Below are positions 1 through 8,659 of a DNA stretch of 64,000 bases, one piece after another; the stretch's first letter is position 1; every line of letters starts with the position of its first letter. The stretch covers positions 124,001 through 188,000 of the forward strand of contig RCZF01000003.1 of assembly GCA_006438735.1 (NCBI GenBank). Direction: 5' to 3'. This stretch comes from Sphingomonas koreensis. GTDB lineage: Bacteria; Pseudomonadota; Alphaproteobacteria; Sphingomonadales; Sphingomonadaceae. The position numbers and the translations under genes are program-made. The notes beneath the pieces are model-generated. The model was given only the letters and a program-made list of their open reading frames with translations, had not been told where the DNA came from and ran no database searches.

Positions 1-355
1 CGCGGGAATGAGCTGGGCGGAGATCGGCGCGCTCATCGGGATCAGCAAGCAGGCGGCGCAGCAACGCTTCGGCGGCGCCGGCGACACGCTGGTCCCCGAA
101 CCGGGCCAGCATGTCGTGCGGCTCGGCGCGAACGCGTTCAACGAAATGGCGATGCTGCGCGAAGAAGGCGCCAAGGGCAACGAACTGGTCGACACCGGCA
201 TCCTGACGCTTGTCTTTCAGCCGACTGACCGCAAATGGGACTATCGCCGGACGACGTCGGTGCTCGCCAACAGCGATGCGATGAAGCGCGAGGGATGGCA
301 GTACGTGTCGAGCTGGTTCATCTTCCATTATTTCAAACGGCCGCTGGATGAATGA
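1..355 (+). CDS. HTH-containing protein, 5' end outside window
   Basis: The frame is open to the left edge. The first visible ATG at 8 is preceded in frame by Ala-Gly codons, so the visible Met is probably internal. Residues 1-21 after that Met (SWAEIGALIGISKQAAQQRF) read as a helix-turn-helix of the kind seen in small sphingomonad DNA-binding proteins. The remainder (about 95 residues) is mixed alpha/beta with no motif I recognise. The stop overlaps the start of the MFS gene by 8 bases, which suggests co-transcription. A regulatory role for the transporter is inference only. Confidence 0.6.
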   Translation, partial: AGMSWAEIGALIGISKQAAQQRFGGAGDTLVPEPGQHVVRLGANAFNEMAMLREEGAKGNELVDTGILTLVFQPTDRKWDYRRTTSVLANSDAMKREGWQYVSSWFIFHYFKRPLDE

Positions 356-1589
356 GCCGGCGCAGCCGGGCCACGCCAAGGGTGCGCCGGGCTATCGCCG
401 GCTGACGCTGGCGATGCTGTTCGCCGGCTTTTCGACCTTTTCGCTGCTTTATTCGGTGCAGCCGCTGCTGCCGCTGTTCGCGCACGATTTCGGATTGTCC
501 GCCGAAGCCGCAAGCCTTGCAGTGAGCCTCGCGACCGGGCCGCTGGCGGTGGCGATCCTGTTCGCCGGGCTGATGTCGGATCGGATCGGGCGGCGGCCGA
601 TCATGGTATGGGCGATGTACGGCGCGGGCGTGCTGACGCTCGCCACCGCGATCGCGCCGGGCTGGCACGCGATCCTCGCGCTGCGTCTGCTGACCGGACT
701 CGCGCTCGCTGGGGTGCCGGCGGTGGCGATGGCCTATGTGTCCGAGGAGGTCGACGCCGATTCCGTCGGATCGGCGATGGGGCTGTATATCGCCGGCAGC
801 GCGATCGGCGGCATGGCCGGGCGGCTGTTCGTCAGCCTCGTTACCGACGTGGCGGGCTGGCACTGGGCGCTCGGCGTCAACGGCGCGCTGGGCATCGCGA
901 TGGCCGAGGGCTTTCGCCGCCTCGCCCCGCCGAGCCGCGCCTTCGTGGCGCAGCGGGGCAGCATCGGCACGCTCGCGCGCGGGGCCGCCGCACTGTTCCG
1001 TGACGCCGCCTTGCCGCTGCTCTACGCCGAAGCCTTCGTGCTGATGGGCGTGTTCGTGACGGTCTATAATTACGCCGGGTTCCGGTTGATGGCGCCGCCC
1101 TATGCGTTGGGCCAGGCCGAGGTCGGCGCGATCTTCCTGCTCTACATCCTGGGATCGATCAGCTCGGCATGGTTCGGCGGGCTGGCCGGCCGGCTCGGGC
1201 GGCGCAGGGTGTTCTGGCTGCCGCTCGTGCTGCTGATCGCCGGCGTGGCTGCGACCGATCTTGCCCCGTTGTGGCTGGTGATTGCCGGCATCGCGCTGGT
1301 CACGATCGGCTTTTTCGGGGCGCATTCGATCGCCAGCGCCTGGGTCGGGCGGCGCGCGGCGGTGAACCGCGGACAAGCCGCCGCGCTCTATCTGTTCTTT
1401 TATTATCTCGGTTCCAGCGTGCTCGGCTCGGCGGGTGGCGTCGCCTGGACGGCTGACGGCTGGCGCGGCGTGGCGCTGTTCTGCGCCGCGCTCGCGCTGG
1501 TCGCGCTGCTCGTGGCGGCGCGATTGGCCGGCGTGGCGGCGCTGCCGATTACCGAAACGCCGCCGGCCCGGCCGCTGGGGAGCGATTAA
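348..1589 (+). CDS. MFS transporter (YnfM-like exporter)
   Basis: This 413-residue inner-membrane protein has about twelve hydrophobic segments. The loop between helices 2 and 3 carries the MFS signature (GLMSDRIGRRP, near residues 64-75), and a second copy of the loop (GRLGRRRVF) lies near residue 285. The N-terminal half resembles the YnfM/arabinose-efflux branch of MFS drug and sugar exporters, but the substrate cannot be read from sequence. It overlaps the upstream HTH gene by 8 bases. Its TAA stop overlaps the stop of the convergent P450 gene within the same four bases. Confidence 0.85.
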   Translation: MNEPAQPGHAKGAPGYRRLTLAMLFAGFSTFSLLYSVQPLLPLFAHDFGLSAEAASLAVSLATGPLAVAILFAGLMSDRIGRRPIMVWAMYGAGVLTLATAIAPGWHAILALRLLTGLALAGVPAVAMAYVSEEVDADSVGSAMGLYIAGSAIGGMAGRLFVSLVTDVAGWHWALGVNGALGIAMAEGFRRLAPPSRAFVAQRGSIGTLARGAAALFRDAALPLLYAEAFVLMGVFVTVYNYAGFRLMAPPYALGQAEVGAIFLLYILGSISSAWFGGLAGRLGRRRVFWLPLVLLIAGVAATDLAPLWLVIAGIALVTIGFFGAHSIASAWVGRRAAVNRGQAAALYLFFYYLGSSVLGSAGGVAWTADGWRGVALFCAALALVALLVAARLAGVAALPITETPPARPLGSD

Positions 1590-2953
1590 AGCGGCACGAA
1601 GGTGACGGGCAAGCCGTCGCGCGGGCGGGGAATCGGGAAGACCTGCCAATCGTCGCCGCTGCCGGGCGCAATCTCGATGCGGTAGCGTTGCAGCAAATGC
1701 GCGATCAGGATGCGGATCTGCATCGTCGCGAAGTGCAACCCGATGCACATATGCGCACCGCCGCCGAACGGCACCCAGGCGAAGCGGTGCCGGCCGCGGC
1801 TCGCCTCGGGCGCAAAGCGCATCGGATCGAACGTCTCCGGCTCGGGCCAATGCTCGGCCATGTGATGCGTGTAGGCGGGATTGACGCCGACGAAGGTGCC
1901 GGCGGGAATATCGTAGCCGCCGAACGAAAAGTCCTTGAGCGCGCGCCTGGGGATCGTCGGCACCGGCGGCATCAGCCGCAGCGCTTCCTTGAACGCATAT
2001 TCGGTCAGCACGAGCTGATCGAGCTTGCCGTGCGGCACCTCGTCCTTGTTGAGGCCCAGCCCCGCCACTTCGTCGCGCAACCGCGCCTGCCACGCCTGAT
2101 TACGCGCCAGCAGCATGACGAGGCTGGTCGCCGACGAGGTGATCGTGTCGTGCGCCGCCATCATCAGGAAATTCATGTGATCGGCGATCGCCGCCGCGCC
2201 GAGCGGCGCGCCGTCGTCATCGGTCGCGCGGCAGAAGATTGAGAAGAAATCCTCGCCCGTGCCGGTGCGCCGCGCTGGAATCTCGCGCTCGAACAGCTCG
2301 ATCAAATACTGCCGCGCCTTCACCCCCTTGCGCATTGCCGTGCCCGGCAGCGGCGATCGGATCGGCGCGATCGAGGCCTGCACCTCATCGACGAACGCGG
2401 TGTTGATGCGGGTCGCTTCGTCGCCCAGCGGCACGCCGAGGAAGCTCGTCGCGGCGAGATCGAGGCTCAGCGCCTTCACCGCATCGTAGAAGCGCAGCTC
2501 CTTGCCCGCCCAGTCGCCGACCCGCGCGGCGATCCCGGCATTGAGCTGCTCGGCATAATGCCGCATCGGCTCGGGCTTGAACGCCACCGACATCACCTTG
2601 CGATCGGCGCGGTGCTTGTCGAAATCCATCAACATCAGCCCGCGCGGGAACAGCAGGTTGAGCACCGGCCCCCAGCCTTGTTCGGAGGAGAACATGTGCT
2701 CGCGATCGAACAGCACCAGTTCATTGGCCTCGGCGCCGAGCAGCACGACCGACGGACCGCCGAACGCATTGTTGCGATAGACCGGGCCATAGGTCGCCGC
2801 CATCCGCGCGGTGAAGGCGAGCGGATCCTTGAGCACGCGGAAGGTGTTGCCGAAGAACGGCAGCCCGTTCTCACCGGGAATCGCCGCGATCGCGCTGCCG
2901 GGATTGAGCGGCAGCCAGTGCGGGTTGGCTTCGATCGTGTTCGCGTGCGGCAT
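1586..2953 (-). CDS. Cytochrome P450
   Basis: This 455-residue haem-thiolate monooxygenase is complete. The I-helix oxygen-activation motif is AHDTIT (267-272), the K-helix ExxR is EALR (323-326) and the haem loop is FGGGAHMCIG (396-405), with Cys403 as the axial ligand. No N-terminal membrane anchor is evident, so it is probably soluble and served by a separate ferredoxin/reductase; none is encoded nearby. The substrate is unknown. The start is supported by an AAGGAG ribosome-binding site 5 bases upstream. An AT-rich, partly palindromic stretch lies just before it (2963-2985). Confidence 0.92.
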   Translation of the reverse strand: MPHANTIEANPHWLPLNPGSAIAAIPGENGLPFFGNTFRVLKDPLAFTARMAATYGPVYRNNAFGGPSVVLLGAEANELVLFDREHMFSSEQGWGPVLNLLFPRGLMLMDFDKHRADRKVMSVAFKPEPMRHYAEQLNAGIAARVGDWAGKELRFYDAVKALSLDLAATSFLGVPLGDEATRINTAFVDEVQASIAPIRSPLPGTAMRKGVKARQYLIELFEREIPARRTGTGEDFFSIFCRATDDDGAPLGAAAIADHMNFLMMAAHDTITSSATSLVMLLARNQAWQARLRDEVAGLGLNKDEVPHGKLDQLVLTEYAFKEALRLMPPVPTIPRRALKDFSFGGYDIPAGTFVGVNPAYTHHMAEHWPEPETFDPMRFAPEASRGRHRFAWVPFGGGAHMCIGLHFATMQIRILIAHLLQRYRIEIAPGSGDDWQVFPIPRPRDGLPVTFVPL

Positions 2954-2962
2954 CGGCGCTCC

Positions 2963-2985
2963 TTATTGACATCAGTATAAGTAAG
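2963..2985. promoter_or_regulatory. AT-rich promoter/operator-like site before P450
   Basis: This short AT-rich patch in GC-rich surroundings reads TTATACTGATGTCAATAA on the minus strand. It contains a TATACT hexamer suitable as a -10 box, and TGA-TG-TCA as the core of an imperfect inverted repeat. TetR-family operators often look like this, but no regulator gene is adjacent. I could not find a convincing -35 box at normal spacing. Confidence 0.3.
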
Positions 2986-3031
2986 CGGCGACGATCGCGG
3001 AAGGGCAATTGCGTTGCCGCGCCCCCCCATT

Positions 3032-3119
3032 GTCATTCCCGCGAAAGCGTGAACCCATCTCCTCACCGTGCCATCTGCGGCGCCTTCGCGAGCTGGGTCC
3101 CCGCTTTCGCGGGGATGAC
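3032..3119. repeat. REP-like palindromic repeat, class B
   Basis: This intergenic element has inverted ends (GTCATTCCCGCGAAAGCG at the left, CCGCTTTCGCGGGGATGAC at the right) and a second internal inverted pair (CCCATCT and AGCTGGGT regions). It has the same consensus as the elements at 6599-6747 and 63119-63207. It lies between the P450 gene and the small membrane-protein gene, with no coding sequence of its own. Confidence 0.8.
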
Positions 3120-3128
3120 AAAGTTTGG

Positions 3129-3536
3129 CTACGTCGCGGCCGGGAAGCGATCGAGCCAGGCGGTGAACCGCGCACGCTGCTTTTGCCACAGCTTGGGCTG
3201 CACGAGTGCCGGAATCGCGATCAGCGCCCACGGCAGGAAGAACATCGCCGCCGCCAAGAGCAGCACAGCGACCACCGCCGCGGCCGGCGCCCAGCGCGCC
3301 ACCCGCCCGACGTCGCCGCCGACGGTCAGCCGCCGCGGCCCCTTGTCGTCATACCAGCGCCGCGTGGTCAGCACGCCGCGGCCGTCGAACGCCGTCTTCT
3401 GGAACCAGCCGGACGGCGCCGGGCCGGTCGTTCCCGGCGAATCGGGCGCGCCGCTGTCGATCACCACCAGCTTGCCGTCGCGCTCGATCACGCGCTGGCG
3501 CGGCGGCGGCGCCTCGAGCTTCACCGCGCGCGCCAT
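3129..3536 (-). CDS. Small membrane protein, function unknown
   Basis: I start this protein at MARAVKLE, giving 135 residues; a start 7 codons upstream (3557) is possible. Residues 1-75 are polar, with a strand-rich pattern that resembles a small ligand-binding or pilus-assembly fold, but no family is recognised. A strongly hydrophobic double segment follows (AAAVVAVLLLAAAMFFLPWALIA region, about 90-115), then a basic tail. It overlaps the 3' end of the acetyltransferase gene by 16 bases and is probably the last gene of the riboflavin transcript. Confidence 0.6.
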   Translation of the reverse strand: MARAVKLEAPPPRQRVIERDGKLVVIDSGAPDSPGTTGPAPSGWFQKTAFDGRGVLTTRRWYDDKGPRRLTVGGDVGRVARWAPAAAVVAVLLLAAAMFFLPWALIAIPALVQPKLWQKQRARFTAWLDRFPAAT

Positions 3537-4048
3537 GCCGCCGCGCTCTGGCCCCACAGGTCGGCACGCACCTCGTGCAGCGGCGGCGGCAGCCGGGTCG
3601 GCCCGCGATGCGTCGATCCAAGCCGCTCGGCGAGCCGGATCGAGCGGACATTGTCGGGCGCGATCGTGTGGACAATATCAGTCCAGCCAAGCACATCGAC
3701 GGCGTAGTCCATCGCCGCTGAAGCCGCCTCAAAAGCGTAGCCCTGTCCGGCGAAGCCGCTCGCCACGCCCCAGCCGACTTCGGTGCCCGGCCAGCCGTCG
3801 GGCTGCCACGGGCCGATCCGCCCGACCCACGCGCCGGTCGCGCGTTCGATCACCGAGAACATCGAAAAGCCCCGCGTCAGCCATGCGCCGGCGCGCAGCG
3901 TCAGATCGCGCCACGCCAGCTCACGCGGCATCACGCCGCCCAGAAAGCGCATCTGATCGGGATCGCCGGCAAAGGCGGCATAAGCGTCGAAATCATCGCC
4001 GTTCAGCGGCCGCAGCATCAACCTTGGCGTGAACAGCACCGGCAGCAT
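3521..4048 (-). CDS. GNAT family N-acetyltransferase (RimJ/RimL type)
   Basis: This 175-residue protein starts with the typical LFTPRLMLRPL strand of RimJ/RimL-type acetyltransferases. The acetyl-CoA pyrophosphate loop lies around residues 95-110 (GVASGFAGQGYAFEA), and the conserved NVRSIRLAERLG is near residue 138. It would transfer acetyl from acetyl-CoA to an amine; the acceptor is unknown. Its ATG shares one base with the ribH stop (TGATG), so it is translationally coupled to riboflavin synthesis genes. Whether it acts in that pathway is not shown by the sequence. Confidence 0.85.
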   Translation of the reverse strand: MLPVLFTPRLMLRPLNGDDFDAYAAFAGDPDQMRFLGGVMPRELAWRDLTLRAGAWLTRGFSMFSVIERATGAWVGRIGPWQPDGWPGTEVGWGVASGFAGQGYAFEAASAAMDYAVDVLGWTDIVHTIAPDNVRSIRLAERLGSTHRGPTRLPPPLHEVRADLWGQSAAAWRAR

Positions 4049-4467
4049 CAGCCGAGCCTCGCCCTGAGATCGAGCATCGCCAGCGCCGCCTTGGCCGCGC
4101 CGCCGCCCTTGTCGAGCTGCGCGGGATCGGCGCGCACGATCGCTTGGCGCTCATTCTCCACCGTCAGGATGCCGTTGCCGATCGCGAGGCCGTCCATGCT
4201 CAGCGCCATCAGCCCGCGCGCGCTTTCGCCAGCGACGATCTCGAAATGATAGGTTTCGCCGCGGATCACCACGCCGAGCGCGACATAGCCGTCGAACCGC
4301 CCGCTCTCGCTCGCCAGCGCGACCGCGCCGGGCGCTTCGAGCGCGCCGGGCACCGTCACCGTCTCATGGCTATGCCCCGCCGCCTCGATCGCGGCGCGCG
4401 CGCCGGCCAGCAGCATGTCGTTCAAATGCTCGTAGAAGCGCGCTTCGACGATCAGGATATGCGCCAT
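4048..4467 (-). CDS. ribH: 6,7-dimethyl-8-ribityllumazine synthase
   Basis: Lumazine synthase condenses 5-amino-6-ribitylaminouracil with 3,4-dihydroxy-2-butanone 4-phosphate, the penultimate step of riboflavin synthesis. Visible family motifs are the VPGALEAP loop (about 41-48), the [15 protein letters not shown] segment (about 67-81) with the catalytic His, and the NGILTVEN stretch (about 98-105). The 139-residue length is on the short side, as in other alphaproteobacteria. I chose the ATG at 4467; a TTG directly before it is the alternative. It is separated from ribB by a REP-like element. Confidence 0.95.
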   Translation of the reverse strand: MAHILIVEARFYEHLNDMLLAGARAAIEAAGHSHETVTVPGALEAPGAVALASESGRFDGYVALGVVIRGETYHFEIVAGESARGLMALSMDGLAIGNGILTVENERQAIVRADPAQLDKGGGAAKAALAMLDLRARLG

Positions 4468-4478
4468 CAAAACCTTCC

Positions 4479-4571
4479 GTCATGCCGGGCTTGTTCCGGC
4501 ATCCACCATGCCGCAAGCCTCAGCCGTTCGTGTTTGCCGACCGGTGGACCCCGGAACAAGTCCGGGGTGAC
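4479..4571. repeat. REP-like palindromic repeat, class A
   Basis: This element has inverted ends built on GTCATGCCGGGCTTGTTCCGG at the left and CCGGAACAAGTCCGGGGTGAC at the right. It fills the ribB-ribH gap of an otherwise tightly packed operon, and its hairpins could affect the downstream message. The same class occurs at 40142-40227. Confidence 0.8.
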
Positions 4572-4577
4572 GATTTT

Positions 4578-5717
4578 TCAGGGCTCGCCGCCTGTAATCG
4601 CCCGCTCGCCGACGATCGACAGGCCGTAGCCGTCGAGCCCGACCAGCGTGTGATGCGTGTTGGTCAGCAATTCCATCTCCTCGACGCCGAGTTCGGTGAG
4701 GATCATCGCGCCGACGCCGTAATCGCGCAGCTCGTCCATATCGGCTTCCTGCAGCGTCCCGGCCTTGGCCTGCAGCGCACGGCTGAAACTATCGGGCCGG
4801 CGGCTGGAAATCACCACGATCACGCCCGCGCCTTCGTCGCCGATGATTTCCATCGATCGCCGCAGCAAATCCTCGCGCGGGCCGCCCTCGCCGAATAGAT
4901 CGGTGAACGGCGACAGCACGTGCATCCGCACCAGCGTCGGCTTGGAGGGATCGACCTTGCCCCTCACCAGCGCAATCTGTTCGCCGCCCTCGGCCTTGTT
5001 CCAGAAGGTCACCGCGCTCCATTCGCCGCCCCAGCGGCTGGTGAAACGCGCTTCGGCGCGCCGCTCGACGAGATGATCGTAGCGCCGGCGATAGGCGATC
5101 AGATCGCGGATCGTGCCGATCTTGAGGTTATGGCGCTGCGCCACCGCGACGAGATCGTCGAGCCGGGCCATCGTGCCGTCCTCGTTCATGATCTCGCAGA
5201 TCACGCCCGAGGGGTTGAGCCCGGCGAGCCGCGCGACATCGACCGCCGCCTCGGTATGCCCGGCACGGACCAGCACGCCGCCGTCGCGCGCGACCAGCGG
5301 AAAGACGTGCCCCGGGGTGACGATTTCGTCCTGCCCCTTCGACGCATCGATCGCCACCGCCACGGTGCGCGCGCGATCAGCCGCCGAAATCCCCGTGGTC
5401 ACGCCGTCGCGCGCCTCGATCGAAACGGTGAAGGCCGTCTCGTGCCGCGTGCCGTTCTTGCGGCTCATCAGATCGAGCCCGAGCTGATCGATGCGCTTCT
5501 TGGTCAGCGCCAGGCAGATCAGGCCGCGGCCGTGCGTCGCCATGAAATTGATCGCATCGGGCGTCGCCATCTGCGCGGGGATGACGAGATCTCCCTCATT
5601 CTCGCGGTCCTCGTCATCGACCAGGATGAACATCCGGCCGTTGCGCGCTTCATCGATGATTTCCTCGGGCGAGGAGAGGAAGGCGTGGCGCAGATGCGCA
5701 AGGTTAGGCTTTGGCAC
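4578..5717 (-). CDS. ribB: 3,4-dihydroxy-2-butanone 4-phosphate synthase with degenerate GTP cyclohydrolase II-like domain
   Basis: The N-terminal domain (about 1-210) is RibB, which converts ribulose 5-phosphate to dihydroxybutanone phosphate. It shows the acidic [10 protein letters not shown] loop (34-43), the FMATHGRG segment and the [16 protein letters not shown] motif. The C-terminal 160 residues align in outline with GTP cyclohydrolase II but lack its zinc-binding cysteines: the expected GDTFGSLRCDCG-type stretch reads [13 protein letters not shown]. That half is therefore probably inactive. The open frame extends to 5924, but the extra part is a shadow of ribE. A GTG at 5717, preceded by GGAG and overlapping the ribE stop by 14 bases, is the best start. 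Confidence 0.9.
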   Translation of the reverse strand: MPKPNLAHLRHAFLSSPEEIIDEARNGRMFILVDDEDRENEGDLVIPAQMATPDAINFMATHGRGLICLALTKKRIDQLGLDLMSRKNGTRHETAFTVSIEARDGVTTGISAADRARTVAVAIDASKGQDEIVTPGHVFPLVARDGGVLVRAGHTEAAVDVARLAGLNPSGVICEIMNEDGTMARLDDLVAVAQRHNLKIGTIRDLIAYRRRYDHLVERRAEARFTSRWGGEWSAVTFWNKAEGGEQIALVRGKVDPSKPTLVRMHVLSPFTDLFGEGGPREDLLRRSMEIIGDEGAGVIVVISSRRPDSFSRALQAKAGTLQEADMDELRDYGVGAMILTELGVEEMELLTNTHHTLVGLDGYGLSIVGERAITGGEP

Positions 5718-6312
5718 GGTAATGCTCCAGGCGTTGGAGGTAACGAGCGAGAATATCGATCTCGATATTGACCGCGCGGCCGACCTCGAGCGTGTCGAAG
5801 GTGGTGACGGCGGCGGTGTGCGGTATGATGTTGACGCCGATCTCGACGCCGCTGCCGGTATCGACGACCGAATTGACGGTGAGCGAAATGCCGTCGAGCG
5901 TGATCGATCCCTTGGCCGCGGCATAAGGCGCGATGTCGGGGCCGGCGGCGATCGTCACCCGCGTCGAATCGCCCTCGTCGGTGAGCGCGACGATCTCGCC
6001 GACGCCGTCGACATGGCCGGTGACGATATGCCCGCCCATTTCATCGCCCAGCCGCATCGCGCGCTCGAGATTGAGCCGGCGCCCGGCGGTCCATTGGTCC
6101 GGCGCGGTGCGCGAGACGGTCTCGCCCGAGACGTCGACCGCGAACCAGCCGTCGCCCTTGTCGATGACGGTCAGGCAAACGCCCGAACAGGCGATCGACG
6201 CGCCGAGATCGACGCCCGCAGTATCGTAGCTGGTGCGGATGACGATACGCAGATCGCCGCGCTGCTCGACGCGGTCGATCGTGCCGACATCGGTAATGAT
6301 TCCGGTGAACAT
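5704..6312 (-). CDS. ribE: Riboflavin synthase alpha chain
   Basis: This enzyme dismutates two 6,7-dimethyl-8-ribityllumazine molecules to riboflavin. The N-terminus [10 protein letters not shown] is diagnostic. The protein has two tandem lumazine-binding barrels (about 1-97 and 98-195), with the conserved [11 protein letters not shown] and [13 protein letters not shown] segments. Its length is 202 residues, normal for the family. The start at 6312 is preceded by GAGGAT. It lies one base downstream of ribD and overlaps ribB, so the genes are read as one unit. Confidence 0.95.
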   Translation of the reverse strand: MFTGIITDVGTIDRVEQRGDLRIVIRTSYDTAGVDLGASIACSGVCLTVIDKGDGWFAVDVSGETVSRTAPDQWTAGRRLNLERAMRLGDEMGGHIVTGHVDGVGEIVALTDEGDSTRVTIAAGPDIAPYAAAKGSITLDGISLTVNSVVDTGSGVEIGVNIIPHTAAVTTFDTLEVGRAVNIEIDILARYLQRLEHYRAKA

Positions 6313-6313
6313 A

Positions 6314-7453
6314 TTATCCTCTTTGGCGCTCGTAGACTTCGAGCCGGTCGCTGCCAAGCGCTCGCGCGTCGGCGAGCCGCCACCGGCCATGCGCCTCGGC
6401 GAGGCTGGCAAGCCCGATGTCGCCCAGCGCCGGCATGCCACCGCCGATCAGGATCGGCGCGCGGTATAGCAGCAGCCGATCGACCAGATCGGCGGCGAGA
6501 AAGGACGCCGCCGTCGCCGCCCCGCCCTCAACGAGCAGATGATCGACGCCGCTCAGCGGCGCTATATCAGTCGGCGACGCGATCACCTCCCACTCTCTGT
6601 CATCCCCGCGAAGGCGGGGACCCATCTCCTGCGGGGCCGGCTCGCTGAACGGTTCGCGAGATGGGCCAGCACCGGGTTGAACATGCCCCGCATGCTCAAG
6701 GATCGTCCGGGGGACGATCCGACCCAGCGCTCTTTCGCGGGGGTGACGGTGCAAGGTTGGGGCGCTCCGGCGGGTGAGCACCACGCGCCGCGGGCTCCTC
6801 CCCTCCAGCCCCGGCAACCGCACGTCGAGCGCCGGCGCATCCGCGTCCACCGTCCCCTGTCCGACCAGTATCGCCTCGTGCCGCGCGCGTTCCAGATGGG
6901 CATGCGCGCGCGCTTCCGGCCCGGTGATCCAGCGGCTCTCGCCCGAGGCCGTCGCGATGCACCCGTCGAGCGACGTGGCCAGCTTGAGCGTCACCTGCGG
7001 CCGCCCCAATGCCTGCCGGGTCAGGAATCCGGCCATTACCCGCGCCGCCCCCCCTGCCAGCACGCCGGTCTCGACCTCGACGCCCGCCTGGCGCAGCCGC
7101 GCGATTCCCGCGCCGTCGGTCCGCGCGTCGGGATCGCCCAGCGCGATCACCACCCGCGCCACCTGCGCCTCCACCAGCAGCGCCGAACATGCCGGCCCCC
7201 GAGCGCTATCATGCGCGCACGGCTCCAGCGTGACATACACCGTCGCGCCGCGCGCCGCCGTGCCGGCCTGATCGAGCGCCATCGCCTCGGCGTGCGGTCG
7301 CCCGCCCGGCTGCGTCCAGCCGCGCCCGACGACGCGGCCCTGATCCACGATCAAACAACCGACATTGGGATTGGGTGCGGTTCGACCGCGGCCGCGCTCG
7401 GCGAGGGCCAGCGCCGCCGCCATCCAGCGCACGTCGCCGCTCAGATGCCCCAC
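6314..7453 (-). CDS. ribD: Bifunctional diaminohydroxyphosphoribosylaminopyrimidine deaminase / 5-amino-6-(5-phosphoribosylamino)uracil reductase, carrying an in-frame REP-like insert
   Basis: RibD performs the second and third steps of riboflavin synthesis. The deaminase domain (about 1-145) has the zinc motifs HAEAMAL and [15 protein letters not shown]. The reductase domain runs from about 150 to the end, with [13 protein letters not shown] near its start and the [14 protein letters not shown] nucleotide-binding loop. Residues about 235-285 are translated from a class B palindromic repeat (6599-6747) and have no counterpart in ordinary RibD; the frame stays open across it. A GTG start at 7453 overlaps the upstream gene by 13 bases; an ATG at 7423 is possible. 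Confidence 0.9.
   Translation of the reverse strand: MGHLSGDVRWMAAALALAERGRGRTAPNPNVGCLIVDQGRVVGRGWTQPGGRPHAEAMALDQAGTAARGATVYVTLEPCAHDSARGPACSALLVEAQVARVVIALGDPDARTDGAGIARLRQAGVEVETGVLAGGAARVMAGFLTRQALGRPQVTLKLATSLDGCIATASGESRWITGPEARAHAHLERARHEAILVGQGTVDADAPALDVRLPGLEGRSPRRVVLTRRSAPTLHRHPRERALGRIVPRTILEHAGHVQPGAGPSREPFSEPAPQEMGPRLRGDDREWEVIASPTDIAPLSGVDHLLVEGGAATAASFLAADLVDRLLLYRAPILIGGGMPALGDIGLASLAEAHGRWRLADARALGSDRLEVYERQRG
6599..6747. repeat. REP-like palindromic repeat, class B, inside ribD
   Basis: The left end reads GTCATCCCCGCGAAGGCGGG and the right end TCTTTCGCGGGGGTGAC, in inverted orientation. An inner inverted pair is GACCCATCTC and GCGAGATGGG. It has the same consensus as the intergenic elements at 3032-3119 and 63119-63207 but is longer and lies wholly within the ribD reading frame. 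Confidence 0.85.
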
Positions 7454-7788
7454 GAAGTCAGCTTGTCGTCCAATTGCTTGAACTGCGCCTGGCGCGCGCG
7501 CCGCTGTTGATCGAGGATCGCATCAGCCTTGGCCTTCGCGAGGGCATCAACCTTCTGCTGGGCTAGAATCTGCGCTTCGGTGCGATCGGACGGCCAGCTC
7601 TGCATGTAGATGATGTTCTCGTGATACGGCACTTCGATGTTCGAATCCTTGGCGAAGCCGGCGAGGATCAACAAGGTGATGGCCATCGCCAGCGCCAGAA
7701 ACCACAGCTCATAGGGCTTGCGCGTCAGCATGAAGCGCCTGAGATCGCGATAGGCACGACGGATCGAGAAGAAGCGCAGCAGGAACAT
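7441..7788 (-). CDS. Small membrane protein with C-terminal coiled coil
   Basis: This 115-residue protein is not recognised as a named family. It has a basic amphipathic N-terminus (FLLRFFSIRRAYRDLRRF), one clear transmembrane helix (about 28-46, LWFLALAMAITLLILAGFA) and a polar region. It ends in an Ala/Gln/Lys-rich stretch (about 70-110) likely to form a coiled coil. I start it at MFLLRFF (7788) rather than the longer frame to 7839. Its 3' end overlaps the ribD start, placing it at the head of the riboflavin operon. A role in riboflavin metabolism is inference from position only. Confidence 0.7.
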   Translation of the reverse strand: MFLLRFFSIRRAYRDLRRFMLTRKPYELWFLALAMAITLLILAGFAKDSNIEVPYHENIIYMQSWPSDRTEAQILAQQKVDALAKAKADAILDQQRRARQAQFKQLDDKLTSWGI

Positions 7789-7910
7789 GATGAGCACCAA
7801 GATAGGGGTTTGCCCGCCGCGACACCAGCCCCGCGGCACACTGGCTCAGCCGGCCTGCGCCATCACCGATCCGACGGGCGGATGGTAACGGCGCGAGTCG
7901 GCGTCGATCG

Positions 7911-8564
7911 TCAGCCGTCGTCCAGCACGAAACTGACGCTCATCTGCTTCCATTGCTCGACCGGCACGTCGCCGCGGGTCGCCGGCTTGAACCGCCATTT
8001 CGACAGCGCCTGATCGCGGGTCGCGGCGAAGAAGGCGTCGCTCGCCGCGCTGATCTTCTCGATCTGCTTCACCCGGCCATCGACACCGATCAGCACGCGC
8101 ACGACGACGCGCCCTTGATGGTTCGCGCGGCGCTCGGCCGGCGGATAGGTCGGCTGGAAATCGCGCGCATGGCGCGGATCGACGCTCGCGCCGATCAATG
8201 CCGGCATCGGCGTCGCCGAAGGCTCCGGCAGCGGCAGGATGTCCGGCCCGTCACCGCCTCGGAAGGGCGTGAGGTCGATCGTCGTCGAGGTGTCGAAGGT
8301 CGGATCGGGCTGCGGCACGTCGATTTTCGGCTGGGGCGCGGTCAGGGGTGCGGCGGCGCTGCGGGGATGCGGTTGCGGAGTCGGCAGTGGCGGCGGTGGC
8401 GGCTCGATCGGGATGAGCGTGATCAGCGTCGGATGGCTTCTTACCGTCATCACCTCGGGCGCGGCATAGATCAGGCCGAGGATGATCGCGGCGTTGATCG
8501 TCAGCGAAGCGCCGAGCCCGACGGGATTGATCCCGGGCCGATCGGCATGTCTGTCCACATACAT
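7911..8564 (-). CDS. Energy transducer TonB
   Basis: TonB-family protein of 217 residues that couples the proton-motive force, through ExbBD, to outer-membrane receptors. It has an N-terminal membrane anchor (about 18-36), a proline-rich periplasmic spacer (PPPPPLPTPQP near 63-73) and the C-terminal TonB box-binding domain (about 135-215). That domain shows the YPPAERRANHQGRVVVRVLI and ALSKWRFKPAT motifs. No exbB/exbD lies beside it. The TonB-dependent receptor at 31.5 kb is one possible client; a genome like this usually has several TonB paralogues. Confidence 0.88.
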   Translation of the reverse strand: MYVDRHADRPGINPVGLGASLTINAAIILGLIYAAPEVMTVRSHPTLITLIPIEPPPPPLPTPQPHPRSAAAPLTAPQPKIDVPQPDPTFDTSTTIDLTPFRGGDGPDILPLPEPSATPMPALIGASVDPRHARDFQPTYPPAERRANHQGRVVVRVLIGVDGRVKQIEKISAASDAFFAATRDQALSKWRFKPATRGDVPVEQWKQMSVSFVLDDG

Positions 8565-8659
8565 CGCCTGTCTCCTTGCATCGTCTCCTTCGCCCGGCTT
8601 GGTGTCGGGTCGATAGCGATGTTACAACATCACGGAACAGGGAGCAATGCGGATTTAGA

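Noticed and set aside
333..2093. 586-codon frame on the minus strand over the MFS and P450 genes
   Set aside because: It is Arg/Ala-rich with no domain pattern and is a frame shadow of two well-supported genes.
3049..4032. 327-codon plus-strand frame starting in a repeat
   Set aside because: It begins in the class B element and runs antisense through the membrane-protein and acetyltransferase genes, with no family features.
7789..7910. FMN riboswitch upstream of the riboflavin operon
   Set aside because: I looked for the conserved RFN segments in both the 7789-7910 gap and the ribB leader and did not find them.
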